From RGIG3178 sp963674495 (GTDB taxonomy: Bacteria > Bacillota > Clostridia > Christensenellales > QAND01): 64,000 bases of DNA. Of this stretch, positions 8,300 to 15,736 are shown one piece after another. The notes beneath the pieces are model-generated. The model was not told where the DNA came from and did not search any database. It saw nothing but the letters and a program-made list of their open reading frames with translations. The stretch spans positions 248,001-312,000 of the forward strand of contig CAXXLG010000002.1 of the NCBI GenBank assembly GCA_963674495.2, given 5' to 3'. Within the stretch, counting starts at the first letter, position 1. Each line of letters begins with the position of its first letter. The position numbers and the translations under genes were made by a program.

Positions 8300-8925
8300 T
8301 GTGCATACACCTCCGCGATCATCTCCGCGGCCTTTTGCGTCAAAATGACCTTGTCGCAATTCATCAGGTCAAAGACGTTGAGCGTGCCGGAAACGATGGT
8401 TTTGACGTTGGGCAGATTGCGCGCAGACAGCTCTACGTTCTCGTTCGGCTCGTCCAGCACCACCAGCGTCTTTCTATCGGCCTTGAGTGCCGACAGCGTC
8501 TGCTTCATATCCTTGGTTTTGGGAACCTTCAATTCCATCTTATCCAAAACCATCAGTTCGCCGTCCATCAGCTTGGCCGAAAGTGCGCTTTTAATGGCAA
8601 GCCGACGCAGTTTGCGGTTGACGCTCTGGCGATAATCGCGCGGTTTGGGCGCAAACACCACACCGCCCTTGCGCCACTGCGGCGCGCGAATGGAACCCTG
8701 ACGGGCACGGCCCGTGCCCTTTTGGCGCCATGGTTTGGCACCGCCACCCGCCACTTCGGCGCGGGTCAGTGCACTCTGCGTTCCCTGCCGTCTGTTGGCA
8801 AGTTGTGCCCGAACGACGGTATGGATGGCAACGGTGTTGGGCTCTATACCGAACACGGCATCGGGCAGTTCCAGTTTCTTCCTGGTCTTGTTGCCGTGCA
8901 TATTGTATACATCAACCTTAGGCAT
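8296..8925 (-). CDS. rplD: 50S ribosomal protein L4
   Basis: L4 binds 23S rRNA and its long loop lines the exit tunnel. In E. coli it also represses the S10 operon through the operon leader. The 209-residue product has the loop region GGGAKPWRQKGTGRARQGS and the C-terminal globular domain ending QKAAEMIAEVYAQ. The loop shows no deletion of the kind linked to macrolide resistance. The leader upstream of rpsJ is strongly structured (see 9946-10046), but L4 control is not shown. Confidence 0.97.
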   Translation of the reverse strand: MPKVDVYNMHGNKTRKKLELPDAVFGIEPNTVAIHTVVRAQLANRRQGTQSALTRAEVAGGGAKPWRQKGTGRARQGSIRAPQWRKGGVVFAPKPRDYRQSVNRKLRRLAIKSALSAKLMDGELMVLDKMELKVPKTKDMKQTLSALKADRKTLVVLDEPNENVELSARNLPNVKTIVSGTLNVFDLMNCDKVILTQKAAEMIAEVYAQ

Positions 8926-8940
8926 TGGGTAATCCTCCCT

Positions 8941-9588
8941 CTATTCGGCTTGGTGCTTCACGGCGTCGCGCACACATACCAGCGCGCCGTTGGCACCGGG
9001 CACCGAACCTTTGACCAACATAAGGTTCTTGTCGGCATCCACAGAAAACACCGTAAGATTCTGCACCGTCACCTTTTTAGCACCCATATGTCCGGGTAAT
9101 TTTTTACTCTTGAGCACACGGCTTGGATCGCTGGCTCCGCTCATGCTGCCCGGCGCCCTGTGAAAGTGCGAGCCGTGCGTCATGCGTCCGCGGGACTGGT
9201 TGTGACGTTTGATAACGCCCTGAAAACCCTTGCCCTTGCCGATGGCGGTCACGTCGATCCTATCGCCTTCGCTGAAGACGTCGACATTGATCACCTGTCC
9301 GGCCTCGTAATTTTGCGCATCGTCCAACTTGAACTCACGCGTATAACGGCTAACGGGAACGCCCTTTTCACCTGCGCTTTGAAAGTGGCCCGTGGCCGGT
9401 TTGTTCACCAGCTTTTCACGAATCTCGCCAAAGCCCAGTTGCAATGCGCTGTACCCGTCTTTTTCAACGGTCTTTTTCTGCACGATGTGGCATGGGCCGG
9501 CCAACAGCACCGTCACCGGCAACACCGTACCGTCCTTTGCATATACCTGGGTCATACCCAGTTTCTTTGTCATAATGGCTTTTTTCAT
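8941..9588 (-). CDS. rplC: 50S ribosomal protein L3
   Basis: L3 starts large-subunit assembly and its loop approaches the peptidyl-transferase centre. Although the frame is open to 9624, the start is the ATG at 9588, set seven bases behind a GGAGGT. It gives 215 residues from MKKAIMTKKLGMTQVYAKDG. The signature region runs from GKGKGFQGVIKRHNQSRGR to GSMSGASDPSRVLKSKKLPG, and AGKKLPGHMGA-like residues follow as usual. It lies between rpsJ and rplD. Confidence 0.97.
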   Translation of the reverse strand: MKKAIMTKKLGMTQVYAKDGTVLPVTVLLAGPCHIVQKKTVEKDGYSALQLGFGEIREKLVNKPATGHFQSAGEKGVPVSRYTREFKLDDAQNYEAGQVINVDVFSEGDRIDVTAIGKGKGFQGVIKRHNQSRGRMTHGSHFHRAPGSMSGASDPSRVLKSKKLPGHMGAKKVTVQNLTVFSVDADKNLMLVKGSVPGANGALVCVRDAVKHQAE

Positions 9589-9607
9589 TCTCGTCACCTC
9601 CGCCGTA

Positions 9608-9916
9608 TCAGAGCTTGATCTCAATGTCCACGCCGGCAGGCAAATCGAGCCTCATCAGCGAATCGACCGTTTTGGAAGTCGGATCCAGAATATCGATCAT
9701 GCGTTTGTGCGTTTTGATCTCGAACTGCTCACGCGAATCCTTGTATTTGTGCGTCGCTCGCAGCACCGTAATGATCTCCTTGTCGGTGGGCAGCGGAATG
9801 GGGCCGGAAATCTTGGCGCCCGAACGCCTGGCAGTGTCCACGATCCTCTCGGCGCTCTGATCGATCAGGTTGTGATCGTACGCCTTGAGCTTAATGCGAA
9901 TCTTTTGGCTCGGCAT
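9608..9916 (-). CDS. rpsJ: 30S ribosomal protein S10
   Basis: S10 is part of the small-subunit head and, with NusB, of antitermination complexes. An upstream in-frame extension to 10051 exists, but the ATG at 9916 has an AAGGAGG in front of it and gives the exact 102-residue family length. The protein begins MPSQKIRIKLKAYDHNLIDQ and includes SGPIPLPTDKEIITVLRATH. It is the first gene of the S10-spc operon. Its leader carries a promoter at 10101-10129 and several hairpins. Confidence 0.98.
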   Translation of the reverse strand: MPSQKIRIKLKAYDHNLIDQSAERIVDTARRSGAKISGPIPLPTDKEIITVLRATHKYKDSREQFEIKTHKRMIDILDPTSKTVDSLMRLDLPAGVDIEIKL

Positions 9917-9945
9917 GATAGTCCTCCTTGTAGTCGGTGCCATGT

Positions 9946-10046
9946 ACACGTTGCCACGTGTGCCCTTTTTTCTTTTTGGGCGGCATGACATCCGCCGTCC
10001 GATTTTCGGACCTGGTCCACGGAAATACCCCGTCCATGCCGTGGAC
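9946..10046 (-). promoter_or_regulatory. Structured leader of the S10 operon (four successive hairpins)
   Basis: Between the rpsJ promoter and start codon lie four inverted repeats in a row. They are 10015-10022 with 10039-10046 (8 pairs, 16-base loop), 9997-10002 with 10006-10011 (6 pairs), 9979-9983 with 9992-9996 (5 GC-rich pairs), and 9946-9951 with 9956-9961 (6 pairs, just upstream of the ribosome site). An A-rich run separates the last two on the transcript. Leaders of S10 operons are regulated by L4 in enterobacteria. Whether this one is regulated, and by what, is inference only. Confidence 0.55.
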
Positions 10047-10100
10047 AGCAACCTTCCGCTTCAACCCATTTTACCTCTGTGCAAACACGAAGGCTTGCTC

Positions 10101-10129
10101 ATTATACCCATCCCCTGCATCAATTGCAA
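10101..10129 (-). promoter_or_regulatory. Sigma-A type promoter of the S10-spc operon
   Basis: On the minus strand a TTGCAA -35 element (10124-10129) is followed after exactly 17 bases by a perfect TATAAT (10101-10106). The predicted start is near 10094, leaving a leader of roughly 175 bases before rpsJ. It lies downstream of the tuf stop, so the S10 operon need not depend on read-through from the str operon. Confidence 0.85.
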
Positions 10130-10170
10130 GAACTATTTTACGAATTTGCCCGTCCTTTTGCACAAATCAG

Positions 10171-10191
10171 GAGAGCGGGTATCCCGCCCTC
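10171..10191 (-). terminator. Hairpin after tuf (weak terminator)
   Basis: A nine-pair GC-rich stem (10171-10179 with 10183-10191, one G-U pair on the transcript) with a three-base loop sits 15 bases past the tuf stop. There is no good U run after it, so termination may be partial and some str-operon transcripts may continue into the S10 operon. Confidence 0.5.
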
Positions 10192-10205
10192 CCGACATTG
10201 TTGCT

Positions 10206-11417
10206 CTATTTCGTAACGCCGATCACAACGCCCGCGCCTACCGTGCGGCCACCTTCACGAATCGCGAAGTTCAATCCTTCTTCGATCGCAATGGGGGTGA
10301 TCAGTTCGATGTCCATGTTGATGTGGTCCCCGGGCATTACCATCTCCACGCCTTCCGGCAGCTTGATCACGCCGGTCACGTCCGTCGTACGGAAGTAGAA
10401 CTGCGGCCGGTATCCGTTGAAAAACGGCGTGTGCCTTCCGCCCTCTTCCTTCTTCAATACATATACCTGACTGGCGAACTTCGTGTGCGGATGGATGCTG
10501 CCCGGCTTGGCCAGAACCTGCCCACGCTCGATGTCCGTGCGCTGCACGCCGCGCAACAGCACGCCGATGTTGTCGCCCGCGATCGCCTGATCCAACAACT
10601 TGCGGAACATCTCCACGCCCGTTACAACTACGTTGCGCCGCTCCTCGGTCAATCCTACGATCTCCACCGTATCCTGTACCTTCACAGTCCCGCGATCCAC
10701 GCGGCCCGTCGCCACCGTTCCGCGGCCCGTGATGGAGAACACATCCTCCACCGGCATCAGGAACGGCTTGTCGCTCTCTCGCACCGGCGTCGGAATGTAG
10801 CTGTCCACCGCATCCATCAGCTCGAAGATCGACTTGCACCACGGATCCGTGGCCACGTCCGCGTCGCCCTGCGCCGCTTCCAGTGCCTTGAGTGCCGATC
10901 CTTTGATGATGGGTATATCGTCGCCCGGGAACTCGTAGCTCGTGAGCAGATCCCTGATCTCCATCTCCACCAGCTCCAAAAGTTCCTCGTCGTCCACCAT
11001 ATCCACCTTGTTCATGTATACCACGATGTACGGTACGCCAACCTGTCGCGCCAGCAGGATGTGCTCGCGCGTTTGCGGCATCGGTCCGTCCGCCGCCGAT
11101 ACCACCAGGATCGCCCCGTCCATCTGCGCTGCGCCCGTGATCATGTTCTTCACGTAATCCGCGTGTCCCGGGCAGTCAACGTGCGCGTAGTGCCGCGCTG
11201 CCGTCTCATACTCCACATGCGCCGTATTGATTGTGATGCCACGCGCTTTCTCCTCCGGCGCTTTATCGATCTCGTCGTACTTGGTCGCTGTCGCGTTGCC
11301 CGACTTTGAAAGCACCATCGTAATCGCCGCCGTCAGCGTCGTCTTGCCGTGATCCACGTGCCCGATCGTCCCCACGTTTACATGCGGCTTGTTGCGCTCA
11401 AATTTTGCCTTTGCCAT
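10206..11417 (-). CDS. tuf: Elongation factor Tu
   Basis: EF-Tu is the GTPase that delivers aminoacyl-tRNA to the ribosome. The 403-residue protein carries G1 GHVDHGKTTLTAA, the switch I region KARGITINTAHVEYET, the DCPGHADYVKNMITGAAQMD block (G3), and NKVD (G4), followed by the two beta-barrel domains ending GRTVGAGVVIGVTK. Codon use looks strongly biased, as expected for a very highly expressed gene. It closes the str operon after fusA; only one copy is in the window. Confidence 0.98.
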   Translation of the reverse strand: MAKAKFERNKPHVNVGTIGHVDHGKTTLTAAITMVLSKSGNATATKYDEIDKAPEEKARGITINTAHVEYETAARHYAHVDCPGHADYVKNMITGAAQMDGAILVVSAADGPMPQTREHILLARQVGVPYIVVYMNKVDMVDDEELLELVEMEIRDLLTSYEFPGDDIPIIKGSALKALEAAQGDADVATDPWCKSIFELMDAVDSYIPTPVRESDKPFLMPVEDVFSITGRGTVATGRVDRGTVKVQDTVEIVGLTEERRNVVVTGVEMFRKLLDQAIAGDNIGVLLRGVQRTDIERGQVLAKPGSIHPHTKFASQVYVLKKEEGGRHTPFFNGYRPQFYFRTTDVTGVIKLPEGVEMVMPGDHINMDIELITPIAIEEGLNFAIREGGRTVGAGVVIGVTK

Positions 11418-11442
11418 CTTAAACTCTCCTTATAATTAATGT

Positions 11443-13503
11443 TTAGCTTTGGATGATGCGTTCGCGTACGGATTTTGGCGCTTCTTCGTAGCGTGAGAAC
11501 TGCATGGTAAACACGCCACGTCCTTGCGTAATGCTCCGAAGCTCGGTCGCATAGCCAAACATTTCGGACAATGGCACCATGGAGCGTATCACCTGTGTAC
11601 CCCCACGCATTTCCATGCCCTCTATACGCCCGCGCCGCGCGCTCAGGTTGCCCATCACATCTCCCATGTACTCCTCCGGGATTACGATTTCGTTTTTCAT
11701 GATAGGCTCGAGCAATACCGGAGCGCCCCTTCTCATGCCCTCCTTGAAAGCCATCGATCCCGCAATTTTAAACGCCATATCAGACGAGTCCACCTCGTGC
11801 GAACTGCCGTCTACCAGCGTGGCCCGAAAGTCCAGAACCTCGTAGCCACCCAACACACCGCTCTTGCAGGCTTCGCGTATGCCCGCATCAACCGCGTTGA
11901 CGAATTCGCGTGGCACGCTACCACCCACCGTCTTGTTGACAAACTCGTATCCGGATCCCGGTTCTGTCGGCTCGAATTCCACCACGCAATGGCCATATTG
12001 TCCATGGCCGCCGGACTGGCGGATATAGCGTCCTTCCGCCTTGACGCTTTTGGTAAAAGCTTCGCGATACGCCACCTGCGGGTTGCCCACGTTGGCTTCC
12101 ACCTTGAATTCTCTGAGCAAGCGGTCCACGATAATGTCCAAGTGCAACTCGCCCATGCCCGCGATAATGGTCTGTCCCGTTTCATTGTCGGTATACGCCC
12201 GAAATGTCGGATCCTCCTCCGCCAATTTGGATAACGCAATCGACATCTTCTCCTGCCCCGCCTTGGTCTTAGGCTCGATGGCCACACGTATAACAGGCTC
12301 AGGGAAGACCATGGATTCAAGTTGTATCTGGTTGTTCTCCGCACACAGCGTATCGCCGGTGGATGTGTTCCGCATGCCCACCACCGCCGCGATATCGCCG
12401 GAATATATCTGGTCTATATCCTCCCTGTGGTTGGCGTGCATCTGCAGAATGCGTCCGATCCTTTCGCGCTTGCCGCGGCTGGAATTATACACATAGCTAC
12501 CGCTATTGGCCGTACCGGAATACACGCGGATGTATGCGAGTTTTCCGACAAACGGATCGGTTACGATCTTGAAGGCCAGCGCGGCAAACGGGCCTTCGTC
12601 CGATGCCTCCCGTTCAATTTCGTCACCCGTTCCGGGCTTGGTGCCCACAGCGGCAGGGATATCCAAAGGCGACGGCATATAATCCACGATGGCATCCAAA
12701 AGTTTTCGTACGCCTTTGTTCTTATAGCTCGAACCGCAAACCACCGGCACCATGGCACCCGCAATGGTGGCCTTTCGTATGGCAGCGGCGATCTCATCCT
12801 CTGTGATCTCTTCACCCATCAGATACTTCTCAGTCAATGCGTCATCGGTTTCTGCCACCGATTCGATCAACTGATTGTGATATTGCCGGGCCTGCTCCGC
12901 CATTTCTTCCGGTATGGCACAAATGACGGGGTTACCCTCTTGATCATATGTCGTGGCCTCCATGCGAACCAAATCGACCACGCCAATGAAATCATTTTCA
13001 GTGCCGATGGGCAGTTGTATGGGAAGAGCGTTGGCTTTGAGCCTGTCCTTCATCATTTGAACGACATTGAAGAAATCCGCGCCCATGATGTCCATCTTAT
13101 TGACGTATGCCATGCGTGGCACCCCATAGCACTCGGCCTGGCGCCACACTGTTTCGCTTTGCGGTTCCACACCACCCTTGGCACAGAACACCGCTATCGT
13201 GCCGTCCAAAACCCGAAGCGAACGCTCGACCTCCACCGTGAAGTCCACATGCCCGGGCGTATCGATGATGTTGATGCGCTTATCACGCCAAAAACAGGTG
13301 GTAGCAGCGGACTGTATGGTGATGCCCCTCTCCTGTTCCTGCTCCATAAAATCCATGGTTGCGCCACCCTCGTGCACCTCGCCGATCTTGTGGATCTTGC
13401 CGGTGTAGTAGAGGATGCGTTCCGTGGTTGTAGTCTTGCCGGCATCGATGTGTGCCATTATGCCGATGTTACGCGTATTTTCAAGGGAATACTGTCTAGG
13501 CAT
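11443..13503 (-). CDS. fusA: Elongation factor G
   Basis: EF-G is the GTPase that drives translocation and, with RRF, ribosome recycling. The frame is open to 13587, but the ATG at 13503 follows an AAAGGAGGGG and gives 686 residues starting MPRQYSLENTRNIGIMAHID. G1 is AHIDAGKTTTTERIL, G3 is DTPGHVDFTVEVERSL, and G4 is NKMD. Domains II-V follow with the usual GMGELHLDIIVDRL in domain III and YATELRSITQGRGVF near the end. It lies between rpsG and tuf. Confidence 0.97.
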   Translation of the reverse strand: MPRQYSLENTRNIGIMAHIDAGKTTTTERILYYTGKIHKIGEVHEGGATMDFMEQEQERGITIQSAATTCFWRDKRINIIDTPGHVDFTVEVERSLRVLDGTIAVFCAKGGVEPQSETVWRQAECYGVPRMAYVNKMDIMGADFFNVVQMMKDRLKANALPIQLPIGTENDFIGVVDLVRMEATTYDQEGNPVICAIPEEMAEQARQYHNQLIESVAETDDALTEKYLMGEEITEDEIAAAIRKATIAGAMVPVVCGSSYKNKGVRKLLDAIVDYMPSPLDIPAAVGTKPGTGDEIEREASDEGPFAALAFKIVTDPFVGKLAYIRVYSGTANSGSYVYNSSRGKRERIGRILQMHANHREDIDQIYSGDIAAVVGMRNTSTGDTLCAENNQIQLESMVFPEPVIRVAIEPKTKAGQEKMSIALSKLAEEDPTFRAYTDNETGQTIIAGMGELHLDIIVDRLLREFKVEANVGNPQVAYREAFTKSVKAEGRYIRQSGGHGQYGHCVVEFEPTEPGSGYEFVNKTVGGSVPREFVNAVDAGIREACKSGVLGGYEVLDFRATLVDGSSHEVDSSDMAFKIAGSMAFKEGMRRGAPVLLEPIMKNEIVIPEEYMGDVMGNLSARRGRIEGMEMRGGTQVIRSMVPLSEMFGYATELRSITQGRGVFTMQFSRYEEAPKSVRERIIQS

Positions 13504-13596
13504 GTGTTCCCCTCCTTTCAGATATAGGCAAGCGTACAACGCCCACCTCCCCATGGATGGAAAGATGGACGCTTGCCTGAAAATCATTGCCGGTAC

Positions 13597-14067
13597 TTAC
13601 CAGCGGTAATGGGCGAATGCTCTGTTCGCCTCTGCCATCCTGTGGATATCCTCACGTCGTTTGACTGTGGTACCCACGTTGTTGGCTGCGTCTAATATCT
13701 CGTTTCCCAACCGTTCGCGCATGGTTTTTTCGCTGCGGCTCCGAGAGTAATTGACCAGCCATCGAATGGCCAGCGTCTGGCGGCGTTCGGGACGAATCTC
13801 AATGGGAACCTGATAGGTGGCCCCGCCTACGCGCCTCGCTTTGACTTCAAGCTGCGGTTTGATGTTTTCCATGCACTGGTCGAACACCTCCATGGCAGAT
13901 CGACCGGATTTTTGTTCAAGCAGTGCAAACGCATCGTATACGCACCGTTGCGCGACACCGCGCTTTCCATCGAGCATGACCTGATTGATCAGCTTGGTGA
14001 CCACAACGTTATGATAGATCGGATCCGCAAGCACCTCTCGCTTGGGAATGTTTCCGCGTCTTGGCAT
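13597..14067 (-). CDS. rpsG: 30S ribosomal protein S7
   Basis: S7 nucleates the head of the small subunit and contacts E-site tRNA. The 156-residue product starts MPRRGNIPKREVLADPIYHN. It shows KPQLEVKARRVGGATYQVP and EVRP-type residues (IEIRPERRQTLAIRWLV), and ends with the short-type tail NRAFAHYRW. It follows rpsL by 12 bases and precedes fusA by about 90 bases without a terminator. Confidence 0.98.
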   Translation of the reverse strand: MPRRGNIPKREVLADPIYHNVVVTKLINQVMLDGKRGVAQRCVYDAFALLEQKSGRSAMEVFDQCMENIKPQLEVKARRVGGATYQVPIEIRPERRQTLAIRWLVNYSRSRSEKTMRERLGNEILDAANNVGTTVKRREDIHRMAEANRAFAHYRW

Positions 14068-14079
14068 CGTAAATCCCCC

Positions 14080-14457
14080 TTAACTCTTCTTCGGACGTTT
14101 TGCGCCGTACAGCGAACGCGATTGCCGTCTGTCAGCAACGCCTGCTGTGTCCAACGCCCCGCGAATGATATGATATCTGACACCGGGTAAATCCTTCACG
14201 CGTCCGCCTCTGATCAAGACGGCGCTATGCTCTTGTAGGTTGTGTCCGATGCCGGGTATATAGCAGGTGCCCTCCATACCGTTTGTCAGCCTCACACGCG
14301 CGATTTTACGCAACGCGGAATTCGGTTTTTTGGGGGTCATGGTACGCACGGCCGTGCACACGCCACGCCTTTGCGGACATTCCTGTAGGATGGGCGCGGT
14401 GGATTTGTACTCCACTTTCTTACGTCCCTTGCGAACCAATTGATTGATTGTAGGCAT
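14080..14457 (-). CDS. rpsL: 30S ribosomal protein S12
   Basis: S12 lies in the decoding centre. The 125-residue product begins MPTINQLVRKGRKKVEYKST. The two streptomycin-sensitive regions look wild type: TPKKPNSALRKIARVRL and GRVKDLPGVRYHIIRG, both with the usual lysines. It lies between the L7Ae-like gene and rpsG. A hairpin (14488-14513) lies in the 56-base gap before it. Confidence 0.98.
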   Translation of the reverse strand: MPTINQLVRKGRKKVEYKSTAPILQECPQRRGVCTAVRTMTPKKPNSALRKIARVRLTNGMEGTCYIPGIGHNLQEHSAVLIRGGRVKDLPGVRYHIIRGALDTAGVADRRQSRSLYGAKRPKKS

Positions 14458-14487
14458 TCAGTTTCCTCCTTCCCCTTTGGGGCAAAT

Positions 14488-14513
14488 AATCCCTTTGCAA
14501 CCCAAAAGGGATT
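14488..14513 (-). other. Hairpin between the L7Ae-like gene and rpsL
   Basis: Right after the stop codon at 14514 the transcript can form a nine-pair stem (14505-14513 with 14488-14496). A second small CCCC/GGGG stem follows, immediately upstream of the rpsL ribosome site. There is no U run, so this is not a normal terminator. It could reduce read-through, stabilise the processed mRNA, or affect rpsL initiation. Confidence 0.45.
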
Positions 14514-14756
14514 CTACGCATTTTCAACGGTACCCACAACGGCGGCACCGACGTTGATACCGCACTGTTTTCCCAACTCTTTCCTTGTCGGCACAAACCG
14601 GTACGGTACCTGTGCGCTGTCAAAAGCGGACAGCAATTTTTCCTTGAGGTGGCCGTCGGCATCCATGGCAATCTGCGCACAGACCAACGTTCCCGCCTCC
14701 AGCGCGCGTATCACCTGCCTGTAGCCGATGATGCGCATGGTTTTATCTTCTTGCAT
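14514..14756 (-). CDS. rplGB: L7Ae/L30e-family K-turn-binding ribosomal-protein-like
   Basis: This is an 80-residue L7Ae/L30e-type protein, the counterpart of B. subtilis YbxF, which binds kink-turn RNA. The position between rpoC and rpsL is the same as in Bacillus. Conserved features include the N-terminal GYRQVIRALEAGTLVCAQIA, then VPYRFVPTRKELGKQCGINV, where the VPT and K-x-LG residues form the family's RNA-contact surface. The ATG at 14756 has a GGAG six bases upstream. It is the first gene of the str operon, with its own promoter at 14804-14832. Confidence 0.93.
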   Translation of the reverse strand: MQEDKTMRIIGYRQVIRALEAGTLVCAQIAMDADGHLKEKLLSAFDSAQVPYRFVPTRKELGKQCGINVGAAVVGTVENA

Positions 14757-14803
14757 TTGTTTCTCCAGAATGTTCAGTGTCTAGGTGATAACGACACCGG
14801 ATT

Positions 14804-14832
14804 ATTTTAGCAAAATGACAGGCCGCTGTCAA
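14804..14832 (-). promoter_or_regulatory. Sigma-A type promoter of the str operon
   Basis: On the minus strand a perfect TTGACA (14827-14832) lies 17 bases from TAAAAT (14804-14809), with a TGC extended -10 element in front. Predicted start near 14797, about 40 bases before the L7Ae-like gene. It separates str-operon transcription from rpoBC. Confidence 0.88.
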
Positions 14833-14893
14833 CGCCCAACATCGCATTTACGCAATATTTCCTTTTTTTCACCAATATGCGCCATCTGAGGCG

Positions 14894-15676
14894 TTATGTT
14901 TCGCGCGTATGCTCCGTGTGTCTGCGCTTTATCTCGTCCTTATACGCCTTATGCTGCGATGCGTCCGTTTTGAGTTCGTCCACCACCGACATGGGTGGAT
15001 CGCGGTGAAGCGTGGGCATGACCATACCGCTGCGCCTCACGTACCAGCCCTTTTGCTTGAAGCCACGTAGCGCCGGCAAATCCAGTACTTGGACACAGGT
15101 GCGCTTTGATATGGCCAACACCAGCGCTCGCATCGACAGGAAGTACAATCCGGTACCGGCCACGCAACAGCCCAGAAACATGAACATCGTCGCAATGCTG
15201 CTTTGCATCTCGTACGTCGCGTTTATTGCATACACTGCGGCGCCGATGGTCACCACGATGACAGCAATGATCAGGTTATTGAACCGCCTGACCTTTTTGA
15301 TATTCTTCATGCAGTCTTCGCAAGCGGGCACCTCAACGTCAATCTCGCCACCGTTGATACGGCCTCCGGAGCCCGCTACATCGCGCTTGACGTCCAGCGC
15401 CTTGTTGGTAATCTTCGCATAGGCCTTTGTGGTGGCGGGGTTCTTCTGCCCGCGGCAAAGCGCGCATGTAGCCTCATCGTCGGTGATGGCGATGGGATAG
15501 CATTCAAGTAAATCCTCGCCGATATAGTAGTCGATCGCCACCTGCATGCGTTGCTCGTCCGTCGCTTTTTTGTATTCGCATGCAGCACATCGCGTGACGT
15601 CGCCCTTGATATACTTGCAGACGACAGAACCGCGCAACGAGCATCCGTGATCCTCCAGTTCGCGTATCAGAGCCAT
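14894..15676 (-). CDS. Unknown cysteine-rich protein with two membrane helices
   Basis: I do not recognise this 260-residue protein. The N-terminal half is rich in paired cysteines: C30-x2-C33, C71-x2-C74 and C119-x2-C122, with further single cysteines at 12, 20 and 59. That pattern suggests one or two zinc-ribbon-like folds. Two hydrophobic segments follow at about 133-153 and 160-182, then a basic, charged C-terminal tail of about 70 residues. The start ATG follows an AAGGAGG. It lies 60 bases after rpoC without a terminator, so it is probably cotranscribed with rpoBC. This slot is normally empty in related genomes, where ybxF follows rpoC. The function is unknown; a membrane-anchored zinc protein is inference. 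Confidence 0.85.
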   Translation of the reverse strand: MALIRELEDHGCSLRGSVVCKYIKGDVTRCAACEYKKATDEQRMQVAIDYYIGEDLLECYPIAITDDEATCALCRGQKNPATTKAYAKITNKALDVKRDVAGSGGRINGGEIDVEVPACEDCMKNIKKVRRFNNLIIAVIVVTIGAAVYAINATYEMQSSIATMFMFLGCCVAGTGLYFLSMRALVLAISKRTCVQVLDLPALRGFKQKGWYVRRSGMVMPTLHRDPPMSVVDELKTDASQHKAYKDEIKRRHTEHTRET

Positions 15677-15736
15677 GGATGCATCCTCCTTGTCTTTGAA
15701 ATGGTTTCCGTAAATGGGCCTTTAGTCACAGTATGC

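Noticed and set aside
9885..11309. 474-codon open frame on the plus strand opposite tuf
   Set aside because: It is a mirror of the strongly biased EF-Tu codons, His- and Arg-rich, with no recognisable family or ribosome site.
12322..13527. 401-codon plus-strand frame opposite fusA
   Set aside because: It is a shadow of fusA with low-complexity composition and no independent support.
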